NCBI GenBank assembly: GCA_004556565.1
Contig: SFGN01000002.1
Location: 62,001 to 126,000, forward strand
Origin: Lachnospiraceae bacterium
GTDB taxonomy: Bacteria; Bacillota_A; Clostridia; Lachnospirales; Lachnospiraceae
Reading direction: 5' to 3'
DNA: 64,000 bases
Shown here: positions 45,902 through 55,974 of the stretch, piece by piece
Layout: every line of letters begins with the position of its first letter
Position numbering within the stretch: position 1 is the first letter of the stretch
Notes under the pieces: generated by a model
Told to the model about the DNA's origin: nothing
Seen by the model: the letters and a program-made list of their open reading frames with translations, nothing else
The model's database searches: none
Made by a program: the position numbers and the translations under genes

Positions 45902-47962
45902 ATGGCACAAAGAAAAAGAAAGAACAATAGATTAAGATCTCTTGAAAAAAGATTTCCCGCATTGATGCAGGCAAAACTGGTGCTCATTTTTGTGATTATC
46001 ATAGCGGCATTTACGATTCCTTTGGTGCGAGTAATGATTCTTGGCGTAAAGGAAAAAAGTGGGTATACGAAAATTATACTGGATCAGAGCGGGTATGACA
46101 GCAGGCTGATTCCGTTTAAAAGAGGGGATATCGTTGACCGCAACGGAACAAAGATGGCGACCAGCGAACGCGTATATAATGTGATTCTGGATGAATATGT
46201 AATGAATGATAATGATGATAACGTCAATCCAACGCTTGATATACTCAGGGACTTTTTTCATGTTTCAGACGAAAAGATAAATGAAGTGCTGAATGATGGT
46301 ATAGACAGCCGGTATAATATCATGGCAACCGGCATCAGCTATGAGGATGCAAAAGAGTTTGAAAAGATTGATGAAGATGATAAAAATTATCCGAATGTAT
46401 CTGGAATCTGGTTGGAAAATGATTACAAACGAGTGTATCCGTATAGTACGCTTGCAAGTGATGTGCTTGGTTTTTCGGGGGACACAGACGTGGGGGTTTG
46501 CGGGCTGGAGGCTTCCTATAACGATGTCCTGAACGGGACAGACGGAAGAGAGTACGGATATTTTACCGGAAAATCTTCCATGGAGCAAACGGTCAAACCG
46601 GCAAAAGACGGGAATACAATCGTAACTACGATCGATGTGACACTGCAGAGCATTGTTGAACAATGCATCAGGGAGTTTAACGAGGAACATACAGGCCAGG
46701 TCAGGGAAGGCGAGCCGGGCAGTAAAAATACTGCGGTTATTATAATGGACCCGAACAGCGGAGAGATTCTTGCAGAGGCATCTTACCCGAATTTTGATCT
46801 GAATAATCCGGAAAAGATCGATTATCTGTATCAGGAAAACACATCCGACGGATGGACGGAAGAAGTGTGTAAGCTTCTGACGGAGGAAGACTGGAAGAAT
46901 CTGACGCAGGAAGAACAACAGACAGCAAAGTATAGATTATGGCGGAATTTCTGCGTAAGTGATGCTTTTGAACCAGGGTCAACTATGAAACCATTTACAG
47001 TAGCGGCAGGCCTGGAAACGGGGACGCTGACCGGAAATGAGACATATGTGTGCGGCGGATATAAACATGTGGGCGACCACGATATCTACTGCCATCTTCG
47101 TACCGGGCACGGGACTGAGACGGTGATGGATGCAATTGCTTATTCTTGTAATGTTGCGCTGATGGATATGGTAGAATCAATCGGTGCAGAGAATTTTATC
47201 CGTTATCAGCATATTTTTGGATTTGGAGAATATACAGGCATTGATCTGCCGGGTGAAGCATATACGGAGCCGCTTCTATTTACGCTTGATAATATGAAAC
47301 CTGTAGACCTGGCAACAAATTCCTTTGGACAGAGCTTTAATGTGACAATGACACAGATGATTGCGGGATTTTCTTCTTTGATCAACGGAGGTTATTATTA
47401 TGAACCCCATGTAGTGAAACAGATTAAGGATGAGGATGGGAAAGTCATTGAGACGAAGGACCCTGTCCTGCTTCGTAAAACAATTTCTCAGGAGACATCC
47501 GTTAAAATAAGGCAGTATATGAAAGCGGTCATGGATTACGGGACCGGCACACCGGCCGATGTGGAAGGCTATGATATCGGGGCGAAAACAGGGACAGCTG
47601 AAAAACTTCCGCGAGGAGAGGAAAAATATGTTCTTTCTTATATCGGATATGCGCCGCAGGATAATCCGGAGGTTGTAATTTATGTCGTGATAGATGAACC
47701 GAATGTGCCGGATCAGTCCACCAGCCGTTATGTTCTTGATCTGGCAAAGAGGATTATGGAAAATGCTTTCCCGTATCTGAATATTACAAAAGAAGGTGAA
47801 GATACGTCGGCTGTGGAAGGAACACAGCTTCCGGAACAGCAGGATTATGTGGATTATGATAGCGCTTATGAAGACACATATAATAATCCGTCCGGCTCTT
47901 ATATTGATGATTCCTATACACCCGACCTGGATGACTGGGCCACCGGTACAATGACAGAATAA
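45902..47962 (+). CDS. Class B penicillin-binding protein (FtsI/SpoVD type), first copy
   Basis: A 686-residue transpeptidase with an N-terminal membrane helix (about residues 26-48) and a PBP dimerisation domain starting RGDIVDRNGT. The transpeptidase domain has all three active-site motifs: S360-TMK in EPGSTMKPF, S415-CN, and K562-TG. The C-terminal tail (from about 640) is acidic and Tyr-rich, with no PASTA domain. It crosslinks peptidoglycan during division or sporulation. Two class B genes side by side are common here, one for septum formation and one for spore cortex; which is which cannot be decided from sequence. The start at ATG 45902 has AAGGAAA upstream. Confidence 0.92.
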   Translation: MAQRKRKNNRLRSLEKRFPALMQAKLVLIFVIIIAAFTIPLVRVMILGVKEKSGYTKIILDQSGYDSRLIPFKRGDIVDRNGTKMATSERVYNVILDEYVMNDNDDNVNPTLDILRDFFHVSDEKINEVLNDGIDSRYNIMATGISYEDAKEFEKIDEDDKNYPNVSGIWLENDYKRVYPYSTLASDVLGFSGDTDVGVCGLEASYNDVLNGTDGREYGYFTGKSSMEQTVKPAKDGNTIVTTIDVTLQSIVEQCIREFNEEHTGQVREGEPGSKNTAVIIMDPNSGEILAEASYPNFDLNNPEKIDYLYQENTSDGWTEEVCKLLTEEDWKNLTQEEQQTAKYRLWRNFCVSDAFEPGSTMKPFTVAAGLETGTLTGNETYVCGGYKHVGDHDIYCHLRTGHGTETVMDAIAYSCNVALMDMVESIGAENFIRYQHIFGFGEYTGIDLPGEAYTEPLLFTLDNMKPVDLATNSFGQSFNVTMTQMIAGFSSLINGGYYYEPHVVKQIKDEDGKVIETKDPVLLRKTISQETSVKIRQYMKAVMDYGTGTPADVEGYDIGAKTGTAEKLPRGEEKYVLSYIGYAPQDNPEVVIYVVIDEPNVPDQSTSRYVLDLAKRIMENAFPYLNITKEGEDTSAVEGTQLPEQQDYVDYDSAYEDTYNNPSGSYIDDSYTPDLDDWATGTMTE

Positions 47963-48030
47963 AAGCAGCAGATTCTGGAGATTTGCGCCATCTGCTTGAA
48001 TGAACCGGGATGAAAAATAATGAAGAATTT

Positions 48031-48088
48031 GCATAACCTTATAAAAGACACAATATGTTATAAAAATGTCTTTTGTAAGGTTTTTTAT
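48031..48088 (+). terminator. Intrinsic terminator between the two PBP genes
   Basis: AACCTTATAAAAGACA (48035-48050) pairs with TGTCTTTTGTAAGGTT (48067-48082), followed by TTTT. Downstream dcw genes probably need their own promoter or read-through. Confidence 0.8.
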
Positions 48089-48188
48089 GCCCCGATATAC
48101 AAAAAAAGCTGCCTGAGTCTGCTTGAGCGGGCGCAGTGCAGCTGCATTTCTGCAATATGCGGGCAAGGATATTTAAGCGGAGAAAAGT

Positions 48189-49955
48189 ATGAAAAATAAG
48201 ACGTATAACAGAAAGAAAATTCTGGTAGTATTTCTGGCGGCCTGTGCCATGATACTGGCATTAATGGGCAGGCTGGTGTATCTGATGATTTTCGATGCCC
48301 AATATTATCAGAAAAAAGCAGAGGATCTTCATGAACGGGAGCGGGAAATCAAAGCAGCCAGAGGGGAGATCGTTGACAGAAACGGTGTTGTCCTTGCTGC
48401 AAATAAAACGGTATGTACCATTTCTGTCATCCACAGTCAGATCCAGGAGCCGGAAAAGGTCATACAGGTTTTGTCACAGGAGCTGCAGATGGAGAAATCG
48501 GATGTCAGAAAAAGGGTGGAAAAGGTCTCTTCAATGGAGAAAGTAAAAACAAATGTTGAAAAAGAGGTGGGTGACCGCATCAGGAATTATCGGCTGGCGG
48601 GAGTGAAGGTCGACGAGGATTACCGCAGATATTATCTTTATAATGAGATCGCGTCAAAAGTTCTTGGATTTACAGGCGGTGACAACCAGGGAATCATCGG
48701 TCTGGAAGTGAAATATGAAGAGTATTTAAAGGGGATAAACGGAACTATTCTGACAGTCACGGATGCAAGAGGGATTGAACTGGAGGGAATTGCGGAAGAC
48801 CGAATCGAGCCGGTGGCCGGTAAGACGCTCAGGATCACGCTGGATTACAACATTCAGGCATACTGTCAGCAGGCTGCGCTTAAGGTGATGGAAGAAAAAC
48901 AGGCGGACAGTGTTTCAGTCATACTGATGAATCCGAAAAACGGGGAAATCCTGGCAATGGTAAATGTACCGGAATTTAACCTGAATGACCCGTTTACACT
49001 GAACACAGGACAGGATACAGGAACAATTTCCGATGAAGAAAAGCAGGATTTACTCAACCGGATGTGGCGGAACGGATGTATCAATGATACTTATGAGCCG
49101 GGATCTACGTTCAAGGTGATTACATCAGCCGCCTGTCTGGAGGCAGGGGTCGTGCATCTTGACGATACTTTTTCCTGCCCGGGATACCGGATCGTAGAAG
49201 ACAGAAAAATCCGTTGCCATAAAGTCGGGGGACACGGTTCGGAAACTTTTGTGCAGGGTATTCAGAATTCCTGCAACCCGGTATTTATAGAAATCGGTCT
49301 GCGTCTCGGTGCAGAATCATTTTATGATTACTTTGAAAAGTTCGGTCTGCTGAAACTGACCAACGTGGATTTACCGGGGGAAGCGGGAACAATCATGCAT
49401 AAAAAAGAAGATATCGGTCAGGTGGAGCTGGCAACTATGACTTTCGGGCAGTCTTTCCAGATAACGCCGATCCAGCTTTTGACAACCATATCCTCAATCA
49501 TCAACGGCGGAGTCAGGGTGACCCCGCATCTTGGCGCCGACATTCTTGACAAGGAAGGAAATGTTTTAAAAACTCTCCAATATAAAGAGCAGAAACAGAT
49601 CGTGTCGGAAGAAACTTCAGCGACCATGCGGATGCTTCTGGAAAGCGTGGTGTCGGAAGGGTCGGGAAATAAAGCATATATAGAAGGATACCGTATCGGC
49701 GGAAAAACAGCGACTTCTCAGACACTGCCGAGGAGCGCAAACAAATATATAGCTTCTTTTGTCGGATTTGCACCGGCAGATGATCCGGCGGTGATCGGAA
49801 TGGTGGTGATCCATAATCCGCAGGGAGTTTACTACGGAGGGACGATAGCAGCCCCGGTCCTGAGGAGTATTTATGATAATATCCTGCCTTATCTTGGCAT
49901 AGAAAAACAAGAAACAGAGGCTCTGGGAGAGGAAGAAAACAGTACGGGGACATGA
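48189..49955 (+). CDS. Class B penicillin-binding protein, second copy, with KTA instead of KTG
   Basis: A 588-residue class B PBP with one N-terminal membrane helix (about 10-32) and the RGEIVDRNGVVLAAN dimerisation start. Active-site motifs are S306-TFK in EPGSTFKVI, S361-CN, and at the third motif GGKTATSQ with Ala508 in place of the usual Gly of KTG. The rest of the domain looks intact, so it may still be active with altered substrate or beta-lactam binding. ATG 48189 follows GGAGAA. Probable SpoVD or FtsI role next to mraY and murD. Confidence 0.9.
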   Translation: MKNKTYNRKKILVVFLAACAMILALMGRLVYLMIFDAQYYQKKAEDLHEREREIKAARGEIVDRNGVVLAANKTVCTISVIHSQIQEPEKVIQVLSQELQMEKSDVRKRVEKVSSMEKVKTNVEKEVGDRIRNYRLAGVKVDEDYRRYYLYNEIASKVLGFTGGDNQGIIGLEVKYEEYLKGINGTILTVTDARGIELEGIAEDRIEPVAGKTLRITLDYNIQAYCQQAALKVMEEKQADSVSVILMNPKNGEILAMVNVPEFNLNDPFTLNTGQDTGTISDEEKQDLLNRMWRNGCINDTYEPGSTFKVITSAACLEAGVVHLDDTFSCPGYRIVEDRKIRCHKVGGHGSETFVQGIQNSCNPVFIEIGLRLGAESFYDYFEKFGLLKLTNVDLPGEAGTIMHKKEDIGQVELATMTFGQSFQITPIQLLTTISSIINGGVRVTPHLGADILDKEGNVLKTLQYKEQKQIVSEETSATMRMLLESVVSEGSGNKAYIEGYRIGGKTATSQTLPRSANKYIASFVGFAPADDPAVIGMVVIHNPQGVYYGGTIAAPVLRSIYDNILPYLGIEKQETEALGEEENSTGT

Positions 49956-50047
49956 GAAAAGTGGACAGAGGATTCCGAATGTCTGCTTTACAAACCCCTT
50001 CGTATGCGTTATACTTAGTGGCAGACAAAAGAGATAGAGGTGTGGAT

Positions 50048-51016
50048 ATGGCAGATAATGTAACAGTAAATATAGTAATTCCGGTATTGATATCGTTTAC
50101 TCTGAGCGTATTGATGGGACCTGTTGTTATTCCTTTTCTCAGAAAACTGAAGATGGGCCAGACGGAGCGAGAGGAAGGAGTACAGTCTCATCTGAAGAAG
50201 GCGGGGACGCCTACCATGGGAGGCGTCATGATCCTGACCAGCGTCACCGTGACGTCGCTGTTTTATATTAAGGATTACCCGAAAATCCTTCCGATTCTGT
50301 TTCTGACGGTAGGATTCGGACTGATTGGATTTCTTGATGATTATCTTAAAGTTGTCATGAAACGTTCCGATGGGCTTTTCCCGAAACAGAAGATGGCTCT
50401 TCAGATTATTCTGACTGCGGTTTTCGCGTATTATCTTGTAAAAGTAGCTGATGTGCCGCTGACGCTTCTGATTCCGTTTTCCGGCGGGAAATATCTGGAT
50501 ATCGGATGGGCAGCAATCCCGCTGTTATTTGTTGCGGTCATCGGCACTGTGAACGGGACGAATTTTACGGACGGTCTGGACGGCCTGGCATCAAGTGTGA
50601 CTGTTCTTGTGGCAACTTTTTTCACGGTCGTTGCGGTGGGAACGCGGAGCGGAATCGAACCGATCACCTGTGCGGTTGTCGGAGCGCTGCTTGGATTCCT
50701 TTTGTTTAACGTATATCCGGCAAGTGTATTTATGGGGGATACCGGTTCACTGGCATTAGGTGGATTTGTGGCGGGTACTGCATACATGCTTCAGATGCCG
50801 CTGTTTTTGATTCTGGTAGGTCTGATCTATGTGGTGGAAGTGGCCTCAGTTATGATCCAGGTCGTATATTTTAAGAAAACAGGGGGAAAACGTTTCTTTA
50901 AGATGGCGCCGATCCATCATCACTTTGAGCTGTGCGGATGGTCGGAAACAAGGGTCGTCGCAGTATTCTCAATTGTAACTGCGATATTGTGCCTGATTGC
51001 ATTGATGGGGGTATAG
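50048..51016 (+). CDS. mraY: Phospho-N-acetylmuramoyl-pentapeptide transferase
   Basis: A 322-residue membrane enzyme. ATG 50048 (after GAGGTG) gives the normal family length; the ATG at 49952 overlaps the PBP stop and would add 32 unusual residues. Motifs include GTPTMGGV, GFLDDYLK, NGTNFTDGLDGLA and MGDTGSLALGG, with the C-terminal HHHFELCGWSE. It makes lipid I from UDP-MurNAc-pentapeptide and undecaprenyl phosphate. About ten membrane helices. Confidence 0.95.
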   Translation: MADNVTVNIVIPVLISFTLSVLMGPVVIPFLRKLKMGQTEREEGVQSHLKKAGTPTMGGVMILTSVTVTSLFYIKDYPKILPILFLTVGFGLIGFLDDYLKVVMKRSDGLFPKQKMALQIILTAVFAYYLVKVADVPLTLLIPFSGGKYLDIGWAAIPLLFVAVIGTVNGTNFTDGLDGLASSVTVLVATFFTVVAVGTRSGIEPITCAVVGALLGFLLFNVYPASVFMGDTGSLALGGFVAGTAYMLQMPLFLILVGLIYVVEVASVMIQVVYFKKTGGKRFFKMAPIHHHFELCGWSETRVVAVFSIVTAILCLIALMGV

Positions 51017-51022
51017 CAGATT

Positions 51023-52399
51023 ATGGACTTTAAAGGAAAAAAAGTACTTGTATTTGGTTCCGGAATCAGCGGAATTGCTTCTGCAGGACTTTTAATAAAC
51101 AAGGACGCGGATGTGATCCTGTATGACGGGAATGCATCACTGGATGCAGATAAAATCAGAATGGATATTCTGAGCAAAAACAAGAATGATGACAGATCAG
51201 AGTCTGGGCTTCAGGTTATTTTAGGTGAATTCCCGGCAGAGATTATTAATGAATTGGATCTTCTTGTCATCAGTCCGGGCGTGCCGGCAGATCTTCCGAT
51301 CGTGGAAGAGATAAAGGGAAAAGGAATCCCGGTGTGGGGGGAGATCGAACTGGCTTATGTTTGCGGAAAAGGGGATGTCCTGGCAATTACGGGAACGAAC
51401 GGCAAGACGACGACGACGGCGCTTCTCGGGGAAATTATGAAAAACTACCGGGAGAACACTTTTGTGGTTGGGAATATCGGAATACCATATGCCGGCGTGG
51501 CAGGAGATACAACGGAAGATTCCATTATCGTGGCGGAGATGTCCAGCTTTCAGCTTGAAACGATACATACTTTCGCTCCGAGAGTCGGCGCGATATTGAA
51601 TATTACGCCGGATCATCTGAATCGCCACCATACGATGCAGGCATATATTGATGCAAAGAAAAATATTACCGGAAATCAGACGGAAAAGGATATCTGTGTA
51701 TTAAATTATGAAGATGAGGTCACCAGGAAAATCGGAGAAGAAATCCGGGCGAAAGTTCTATATTTCAGCAGCCGGCGTAAACTGGAAAGAGGGATTTGTC
51801 TGGAAAACGGGGATATTATTTACCGTAATCCGGAGCCTGTTAAAATATGCAATGTTGAAGAACTTCAGATTCTGGGGACACATAATCATGAAAATGTCAT
51901 GGCAGCATCTGCGATGGCTCTGGCCTACGGTGTGCCGGTCGAGATTGTACGCGATACGGTCTGTGCATTTGGCGGAGTGGAGCATCGGATTGAGTTCGTA
52001 GCTGAAAAGAACGGTGTTGCATATTATAACGATTCTAAAGGTACGAATCCGGATGCGGCAATCAAAGGGATAGGCGCCATGAACAGACCGACGGTACTGA
52101 TCGGCGGCGGTTATGATAAAGATTCTTCTTATGAAGAATGGATCCGGTCATTTGACGGAAAAGTGAAAAAACTGGTCCTGATCGGGGCTACGAGAGAGAA
52201 GATTGAAGAAACGGCAAAACGTCTCGGATTTTATGATACGGTGCTTGCCGATACATTTGAAGAAGCAGTGGAGCTTTGCGTAAAGTTTGCAGAGCCGGGG
52301 GATGCGGTACTGCTTTCTCCGGCCTGTGCAAGCTGGGGCATGTTCCGTAATTATGAAGAGCGCGGGGATAAATTCAAAGAACTTGTAAATCAGTTATAA
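51023..52399 (+). CDS. murD: UDP-N-acetylmuramoylalanine--D-glutamate ligase
   Basis: A 458-residue Mur ligase starting six bases after mraY. It shows the N-terminal nucleotide fold (KVLVFGSGISGIA), the ATP loop ITGTNGKTTTTAL, the EMSSFQLE segment and the C-terminal LLSPACASWGMF block specific to MurD. It adds D-glutamate to UDP-MurNAc-L-Ala in the cytoplasm. No strong ribosome site is visible, which suggests translational coupling to mraY. Confidence 0.96.
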   Translation: MDFKGKKVLVFGSGISGIASAGLLINKDADVILYDGNASLDADKIRMDILSKNKNDDRSESGLQVILGEFPAEIINELDLLVISPGVPADLPIVEEIKGKGIPVWGEIELAYVCGKGDVLAITGTNGKTTTTALLGEIMKNYRENTFVVGNIGIPYAGVAGDTTEDSIIVAEMSSFQLETIHTFAPRVGAILNITPDHLNRHHTMQAYIDAKKNITGNQTEKDICVLNYEDEVTRKIGEEIRAKVLYFSSRRKLERGICLENGDIIYRNPEPVKICNVEELQILGTHNHENVMAASAMALAYGVPVEIVRDTVCAFGGVEHRIEFVAEKNGVAYYNDSKGTNPDAAIKGIGAMNRPTVLIGGGYDKDSSYEEWIRSFDGKVKKLVLIGATREKIEETAKRLGFYDTVLADTFEEAVELCVKFAEPGDAVLLSPACASWGMFRNYEERGDKFKELVNQL

Positions 52400-52412
52400 G
52401 GAGAGGAATGTT

Positions 52413-53531
52413 ATGCCCGGGGATGCAGGAAAAGACAGATATTCGCCGGAACGTCATGAAAAAAAAGGACATTATGATTACACACTTCTTGTTGTAATTC
52501 TGCTTTTGGTAGTGATCGGTCTGATACTTTTATACAGCACCAGTTCATACAACGGACAGGTGAAGTTTCAAGATCCTTTTTATTACCTGAAAAAACAGGG
52601 ATTTGCGACAGCATTGGGACTGATCGGAATGTTTCTGATAGCGCAGATAGATTATCATACATGGGTGCCGCTGGCTGTTCCGGGGTATCTGGCTGCGGTC
52701 TGCCTTTCCGTTGCTGTCATTTTTGTGGGTGATGAGTATAATGGGTCCAAAAGATGGTTGTCTTTGGGCCCTCTTTCTTTTCAGCCGTCTGAATTCGCAA
52801 AGGTTGCCATCATTCTTTTTCTGGCATGCCTGGTCACGAAAAATGTTAAAAAGATGGGGAAAATACTTACGCTATTGAAGGTGATTCTCCCGGCGATTCC
52901 GGTTGTGGCACTTGTAGGTGCCAGTAATTTAAGCACCGCGATTATTATTCTTGGTATAGCCGCTGTCTTGATTTTTGTGGCAAGTCCGAAGTATGCCCAG
53001 TTTTTATGGATGGGGGCGGCGGCGTTGGGATTTATGGGGATTTTCCTTGCACTTGAAAGCTACCGCCTGGAGCGGATCGCCATCTGGAGAAATCCGGAAA
53101 AATATGAAAAAGGATATCAGACCCTGCAGGGGCTGTATGCCATTGGATCAGGCGGCCTTTTCGGCCGGGGGCTCGGACAGAGTATACAGAAACTTGGATT
53201 TCTTCCTGAGGCACAGAATGATATGATATTTTCTATTATCTGTGAAGAACTGGGGCTGGTGGGTGCCGGGGCAGTCGTGCTTCTTTTCCTGATATTGATC
53301 TGGCGCTTTTTTGTAATCGCATCACGCGCAAAAGATTTGCTGGGAGCGCTGATCGCGTCAGGCGCCATGGCACATATGATGATACAGGTCATCCTGAACA
53401 TTGCGGTGGTGACAAATTCTATTCCTAATACAGGAATTACACTTCCTTTTATCAGTTACGGAGGTACATCGGTCCTTTTCCTTCTGCTGGAAATGGGGCT
53501 TGTGCTGAGTGTATCGAATCTGGTAAGATAA
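52413..53531 (+). CDS. ftsW: SEDS glycosyltransferase FtsW/SpoVE
   Basis: A 372-residue SEDS protein with about ten membrane helices; ATG 52413 after AAGGAG. Motifs include GSKRWLSLGPLSFQPSEFAK and the C-terminal NTGITLPFISYGGTS. SEDS proteins polymerise lipid II glycan with a partner class B PBP; two such partners are encoded upstream. FtsW and SpoVE cannot be told apart by sequence alone. In Bacillus, SpoVE lies at this position. Confidence 0.93.
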   Translation: MPGDAGKDRYSPERHEKKGHYDYTLLVVILLLVVIGLILLYSTSSYNGQVKFQDPFYYLKKQGFATALGLIGMFLIAQIDYHTWVPLAVPGYLAAVCLSVAVIFVGDEYNGSKRWLSLGPLSFQPSEFAKVAIILFLACLVTKNVKKMGKILTLLKVILPAIPVVALVGASNLSTAIIILGIAAVLIFVASPKYAQFLWMGAAALGFMGIFLALESYRLERIAIWRNPEKYEKGYQTLQGLYAIGSGGLFGRGLGQSIQKLGFLPEAQNDMIFSIICEELGLVGAGAVVLLFLILIWRFFVIASRAKDLLGALIASGAMAHMMIQVILNIAVVTNSIPNTGITLPFISYGGTSVLFLLLEMGLVLSVSNLVR

Positions 53532-53558
53532 AAAGATAAATGAAAAGGAGGCATTTGG

Positions 53559-54350
53559 ATGGCACAGAAGAAGAAAATGTCCGGAAAAAGAAAAAGAAGG
53601 AAACAGAAAAGAGCCGCACTGCTTTTTTTACTGCTTGTTTTTTTCATTTTCGCCTGCCTGATGCTGTTCGTATTCCGGCTGAGAAAGATAGAAATCATCA
53701 AGAATCAATACAGCTCAGACCGGGAAATCGCGGATTGGCTTGGTGAAGATAAGCTGTCATCAAATACCATTTACCTGTGGTGGAAATATAACCGTGACGG
53801 TGTGGAATTGCTTCCGTCGATGGCGGATATTTCTGTTAAGCTAAGAAGCCCGTGGGAGGCAGAAGTAAATGTGACAGAAAAAAAATTTATCGGGCGTATT
53901 GACTGGAACGGATCCTTGCTGTATTTTGACATGGACGGGATCGTATCGCTTCAGTCCGCGGATATTATAGGAGGCGTGCCTTATATTGAAGGATTGTCTT
54001 TTGATGCATCGAAGGTAAAGATGGGAGAGAAACTTCCGGTCGAAGATGATGATGTGTTCCAGGGAATAAGTAAAGCTGCGGAAGAGATGGAACAATACAT
54101 CCTGATACCGGATAAAATCAGCTGCAACGGCGGTGACCTGACTCTGCATTTCGGCGGAATCCGGGCGCAGATAGGGGACAGCGGGTATGAAGAGAAAATC
54201 GCACAGATACCCCCGATCCTGCAGAAGATGTTTGAACTGTACGGCGGACAGGGCGGTGTACTTCACCTGGAGAATTATGACGGTTCTTCGTCCATCCGTT
54301 TTGTGCCTGACACTGCGGCAGCAGATCAGGCAGGGCAGGAGGAACAGTAG
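53559..54350 (+). CDS. divIB: Cell division protein FtsQ/DivIB
   Basis: A 263-residue bitopic protein; ATG 53559 after AAGGAGG. A strongly basic start (KKKMSGKRKRRKQKR), a membrane helix (about 28-48) and an outside POTRA-type region (about 55-125, RKIEIIKNQYSS then NTIYLWWKYN) fit FtsQ/DivIB. The C-terminal part ends in an acidic tail. It would link FtsL/DivIC to the septal synthases. The gene sits 303 bases before ftsZ, with a MITE copy in the gap. Confidence 0.85.
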   Translation: MAQKKKMSGKRKRRKQKRAALLFLLLVFFIFACLMLFVFRLRKIEIIKNQYSSDREIADWLGEDKLSSNTIYLWWKYNRDGVELLPSMADISVKLRSPWEAEVNVTEKKFIGRIDWNGSLLYFDMDGIVSLQSADIIGGVPYIEGLSFDASKVKMGEKLPVEDDDVFQGISKAAEEMEQYILIPDKISCNGGDLTLHFGGIRAQIGDSGYEEKIAQIPPILQKMFELYGGQGGVLHLENYDGSSSIRFVPDTAAADQAGQEEQ

Positions 54351-54358
54351 GATTATCA

Positions 54359-54517
54359 GTAACAGCTCAGCCCGCGCCATTCGCAAAACGCATCTCCGAT
54401 GCTTCCCCGCTGCAAAAGCAGCTGTTTTTGCTCATTATCGGGCGCTAAGCTCATAATGATTCGCTCATTCATGCAAGCATGATTCGCTCACTTATTCGAT
54501 TATGGCTGAGCTGTTAC
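54359..54517 (+). mobile_element. MITE-like element, copy D
   Basis: A 159-bp copy with ends GTAACAGCTCAGC and GCTGAGCTGTTAC (perfect inverted repeat). It starts eight bases after the divIB stop. No clear target duplication: flanks are GATTATCA and TAAAAAAA. It ends 30 bases before the ftsZ promoter. Confidence 0.78.
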
Positions 54518-54547
54518 TAAAAAAATCAGAAAATCAAAAAAAATCTA

Positions 54548-54576
54548 TTGATTATTTGCGGAAAAGACTTTATTAT
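54548..54576 (+). promoter_or_regulatory. Promoter of ftsZ
   Basis: TTGATT (54548-54553), 17-base spacer, TATTAT (54571-54576), giving a leader of about 70 bases. Confidence 0.6.
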
Positions 54577-54653
54577 ATACTTATTGGATTGTATTATGCA
54601 GTCATAGGGATGTATAAAAAGATTAGTAAGATGTGACAAAGGAGGAACTACTC

Positions 54654-55835
54654 TTGTTAGAAATTAAAACCAACGAATCAGAAGCAGCTGCAAGAATAAT
54701 TGTTATTGGAGTCGGCGGCGGCGGTAATAATGCTGTGAACCGAATGATTGATGAGCAGATTGCAGGTGTAGAATTTATTGCGATTAATACAGATAAACAG
54801 GCACTTCAGCTTTGCAAGGCACCAACATTGATGCAGATTGGAGAAAAACTGACGAAAGGACTTGGCGCGGGTGCACAGCCGGAAGTTGGGGAGAAAGCGG
54901 CTGAGGAGAGTGCTGAAGAGATCTCTGCAGCATTAAAAGGCGCAGACATGGTATTTGTTACCTGCGGCATGGGCGGCGGTACAGGAACAGGAGCAACCCC
55001 TGTTGTGGCACGTATCGCAAAAGAGCAGGGTGCATTGACTGTAGGTGTTGTAACGAAGCCTTTCCGTTTTGAGTCAAGAACCCGTATGGCAAATGCTCAG
55101 GCCGGAATTGATAAACTGAAAGAGAATGTAGATACATTGATTGTTATCCCGAATGACAAACTGCTTGAAGTGGTTGACAGAAGAACCACAATGCCGGAAG
55201 CACTTAAGAAAGCTGACGAGGTATTACAGCAGGGTATCCAGGGGATTACCGACCTGATTAACGTACCGTCTCTGATCAACCTTGATTTTGCGGACGTACA
55301 GACGGTTATGAAAGACAAAGGAATCGCTCATATCGGAATCGGTGCAGGACGCGGCGATGACAAGGCACTTGAAGCTGTTAAACAGGCAGTTGCAAGTCCG
55401 CTGCTTGAGACAACCATTCAGGGAGCATCCCATGTTATTATTAATGTATCCGGAGATATCACTCTTATGGATGCATCCGATGCAGCAGAATATGTACAGG
55501 AGCTGGCAGGAGAAGGCGCTAACATCATCTTTGGTGCTACTTACGATGACAGCAAGTCTGATGAAGCTACGATCACAGTTATCGCAACCGGTTTACATAA
55601 TGTAGGCGGCAGTGCGTCAAAACTGAAAGCAAGGCTGGAAGGACAGCAGAAGGCAGGATCTATGATGCCGGGCAGCAGTGAAACAGGTACAAGAAGCGCA
55701 GGGCTGGACAGCAGGCTGGGTGCAAGACCTGTTACGAGAACATCAGGCAGTACAAGTACAATGCAGACCGGAAGGACAACTACCGGAACGGTAAGAGAAC
55801 AGTCCATTAAGATTCCGGACTTCTTTAAAAAATAA
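54654..55835 (+). CDS. ftsZ: Cell division GTPase FtsZ
   Basis: A 393-residue tubulin-like GTPase. TTG 54654 is chosen because AAAGGAGG lies at 54637-54644. It has the N-terminal GVGGGGNNAVNRM, the tubulin signature GGGTGTG at residues 107-113, and the T7-loop NLDFADV. A Ser/Thr/Gly/Arg-rich linker (about 325-380) leads to the C-terminal peptide IKIPDFFKK, which binds FtsA/SepF-type partners. It forms the Z-ring at division and polar septation. Confidence 0.97.
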   Translation: MLEIKTNESEAAARIIVIGVGGGGNNAVNRMIDEQIAGVEFIAINTDKQALQLCKAPTLMQIGEKLTKGLGAGAQPEVGEKAAEESAEEISAALKGADMVFVTCGMGGGTGTGATPVVARIAKEQGALTVGVVTKPFRFESRTRMANAQAGIDKLKENVDTLIVIPNDKLLEVVDRRTTMPEALKKADEVLQQGIQGITDLINVPSLINLDFADVQTVMKDKGIAHIGIGAGRGDDKALEAVKQAVASPLLETTIQGASHVIINVSGDITLMDASDAAEYVQELAGEGANIIFGATYDDSKSDEATITVIATGLHNVGGSASKLKARLEGQQKAGSMMPGSSETGTRSAGLDSRLGARPVTRTSGSTSTMQTGRTTTGTVREQSIKIPDFFKK

Positions 55836-55872
55836 TAATTTAAAATTATCAGAATATAATCAGTACAATATG

Positions 55873-55900
55873 CCGGGAACATCATGTTCCCGGTTTTGTT
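55873..55900 (+). terminator. Intrinsic terminator of ftsZ
   Basis: CCGGGAAC-ATCAT-GTTCCCGG followed by TTTTGTTT. Confidence 0.85.
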
Positions 55901-55944
55901 TGCAATGCATATGAAAAAATGGTCCGGTGGACCATTTTTGAATT
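55901..55944 (+). repeat. Dispersed hairpin repeat, copy 5
   Basis: The unit TTGCAATGCATATGA is followed by the perfect hairpin AAAAATGGTCC-GGT-GGACCATTTTT. It follows the ftsZ terminator directly. Confidence 0.75.
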
Positions 55945-55974
55945 TTTGGAAACTTTTCTTTTGTTCATTTCCCG

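Noticed and set aside
53841..54386. A 181-codon minus-strand frame over divIB
   Set aside because: It is a shadow of divIB, starts within MITE copy D and shows no domain.
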